A program made the position numbers and the translations under genes. The notes beneath the pieces were generated by a model. The model saw only the letters and a list, made by a program, of their open reading frames with translations. It was not told the origin of the DNA and searched no databases. A stretch of 50,438 nt of DNA from Acidimicrobiia bacterium (GTDB lineage Bacteria; Actinomycetota; Acidimicrobiia; Acidimicrobiales; CAIXPF01): the NCBI GenBank assembly GCA_947476745.1, contig CANJRG010000025.1, positions 1 through 50,438 of the forward strand, read 5' to 3'. Shown here piece by piece: positions 50,406 to 50,438 of the stretch (the first letter of the stretch is position 1; every line of letters begins with the position of its first letter).

Positions 50406-50438
50406 CCCCCTCGCTCCTGTTGCTGATCGATGGTGCCG
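50402..50438 (+). CDS. 5' end of an unidentified gene (partial)
   Basis: A GTG at 50402 overlaps the P450 stop as GTGA and opens a frame reading MTPSLLLLIDGA to the window edge. LLLIDGA could be the first strand of a NYN/PIN- or exonuclease-type nuclease, but only 12 codons are visible, so no function is assigned. Confidence 0.4.
   Translation, partial: MTPSLLLLIDGA

Noticed and set aside
1-50438. tRNA, rRNA, integrase, transposase or prophage genes
   Set aside because: None found by eye; the gene fragments are not flanked by recognisable mobile-element ends.

Overview
The window is about 50 kb of very high-GC DNA with dense, mostly ATG/GTG-initiated genes. Short intergenic gaps, repeated ATGA/TGATG gene overlaps, F420/luciferase-like oxidoreductases, several Baeyer-Villiger monooxygenases (BVMOs), an LCP-family cell-wall protein and an FeS-type photolyase together point to an aerobic actinobacterium, most likely of the Acidimicrobiia (Ilumatobacter-like) type. 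That placement is inferred from gene content only. I see no rRNA or tRNA gene, CRISPR array, integrase or transposase.

Layout. 1-6.3 kb: end of an unidentified gene, a BVMO, a broken sulfide:quinone-reductase-like remnant, then an SRPBCC / alpha-beta hydrolase / PEP-utilising-enzyme operon. 6.4-9.5 kb: a two-gene metal-transport unit (NRAMP-like carrier plus a pore-less MgtE/CBS sensor protein) and a broken urea/branched-chain ABC ATPase. 9.6-13.4 kb: a second BVMO, a GrdB-family protein whose reading frame crosses an in-frame UGA (probable selenoprotein), and a crotonase. 13.4-24.7 kb: asparagine synthetase, a luciferase-like oxidoreductase divergent from a DoxX-like membrane protein, an FAD oxidoreductase coupled to an acyl-CoA dehydrogenase, an ADP-ribosylglycohydrolase, a DUF3047-like protein, a zinc alcohol dehydrogenase and a YceI protein. 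24.7-29.7 kb: SRPBCC/photolyase pair, then a stretch rich in gene fragments and repeats, and a CPT-like kinase. 29.7-36.6 kb: third BVMO divergent from a serine hydrolase, a luciferase-like oxidoreductase, and the cysD-cysNC sulfate-activation operon. 36.8-43.5 kb: lipoprotein L,D-transpeptidase, dienelactone hydrolase, two gene fragments fused at a deletion scar, nitronate monooxygenase, LCP protein, crotonase and a possible Fic remnant. 43.5-50.4 kb: fourth BVMO, secreted chorismate mutase, secreted sialidase-like protein, class III CoA transferase, cytochrome P450 and the first codons of another gene.

How the genes fit together. Most of the metabolic load is oxidative catabolism of hydrophobic carbon skeletons. 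BVMOs and a P450 insert oxygen, hydrolases open esters or lactones, and ADH, acyl-CoA dehydrogenase, crotonases and CoA transferase handle alcohol and CoA intermediates. These genes are scattered rather than in one operon, so a single pathway cannot be assigned.

Three points stand out. First, the probable selenocysteine codon at 12070-12072 is followed 18 nt later by a hairpin with GU in its loop. Second, an NRAMP-like carrier lacking the canonical transition-metal Met/Asn residues is translationally coupled to a Mg-sensor protein without a membrane domain. Third, many genes here survive only as N-terminal, C-terminal or internally deleted pieces, together with many short perfect tandem duplications. 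This suggests either active sequence erosion in this region or assembly artefacts.
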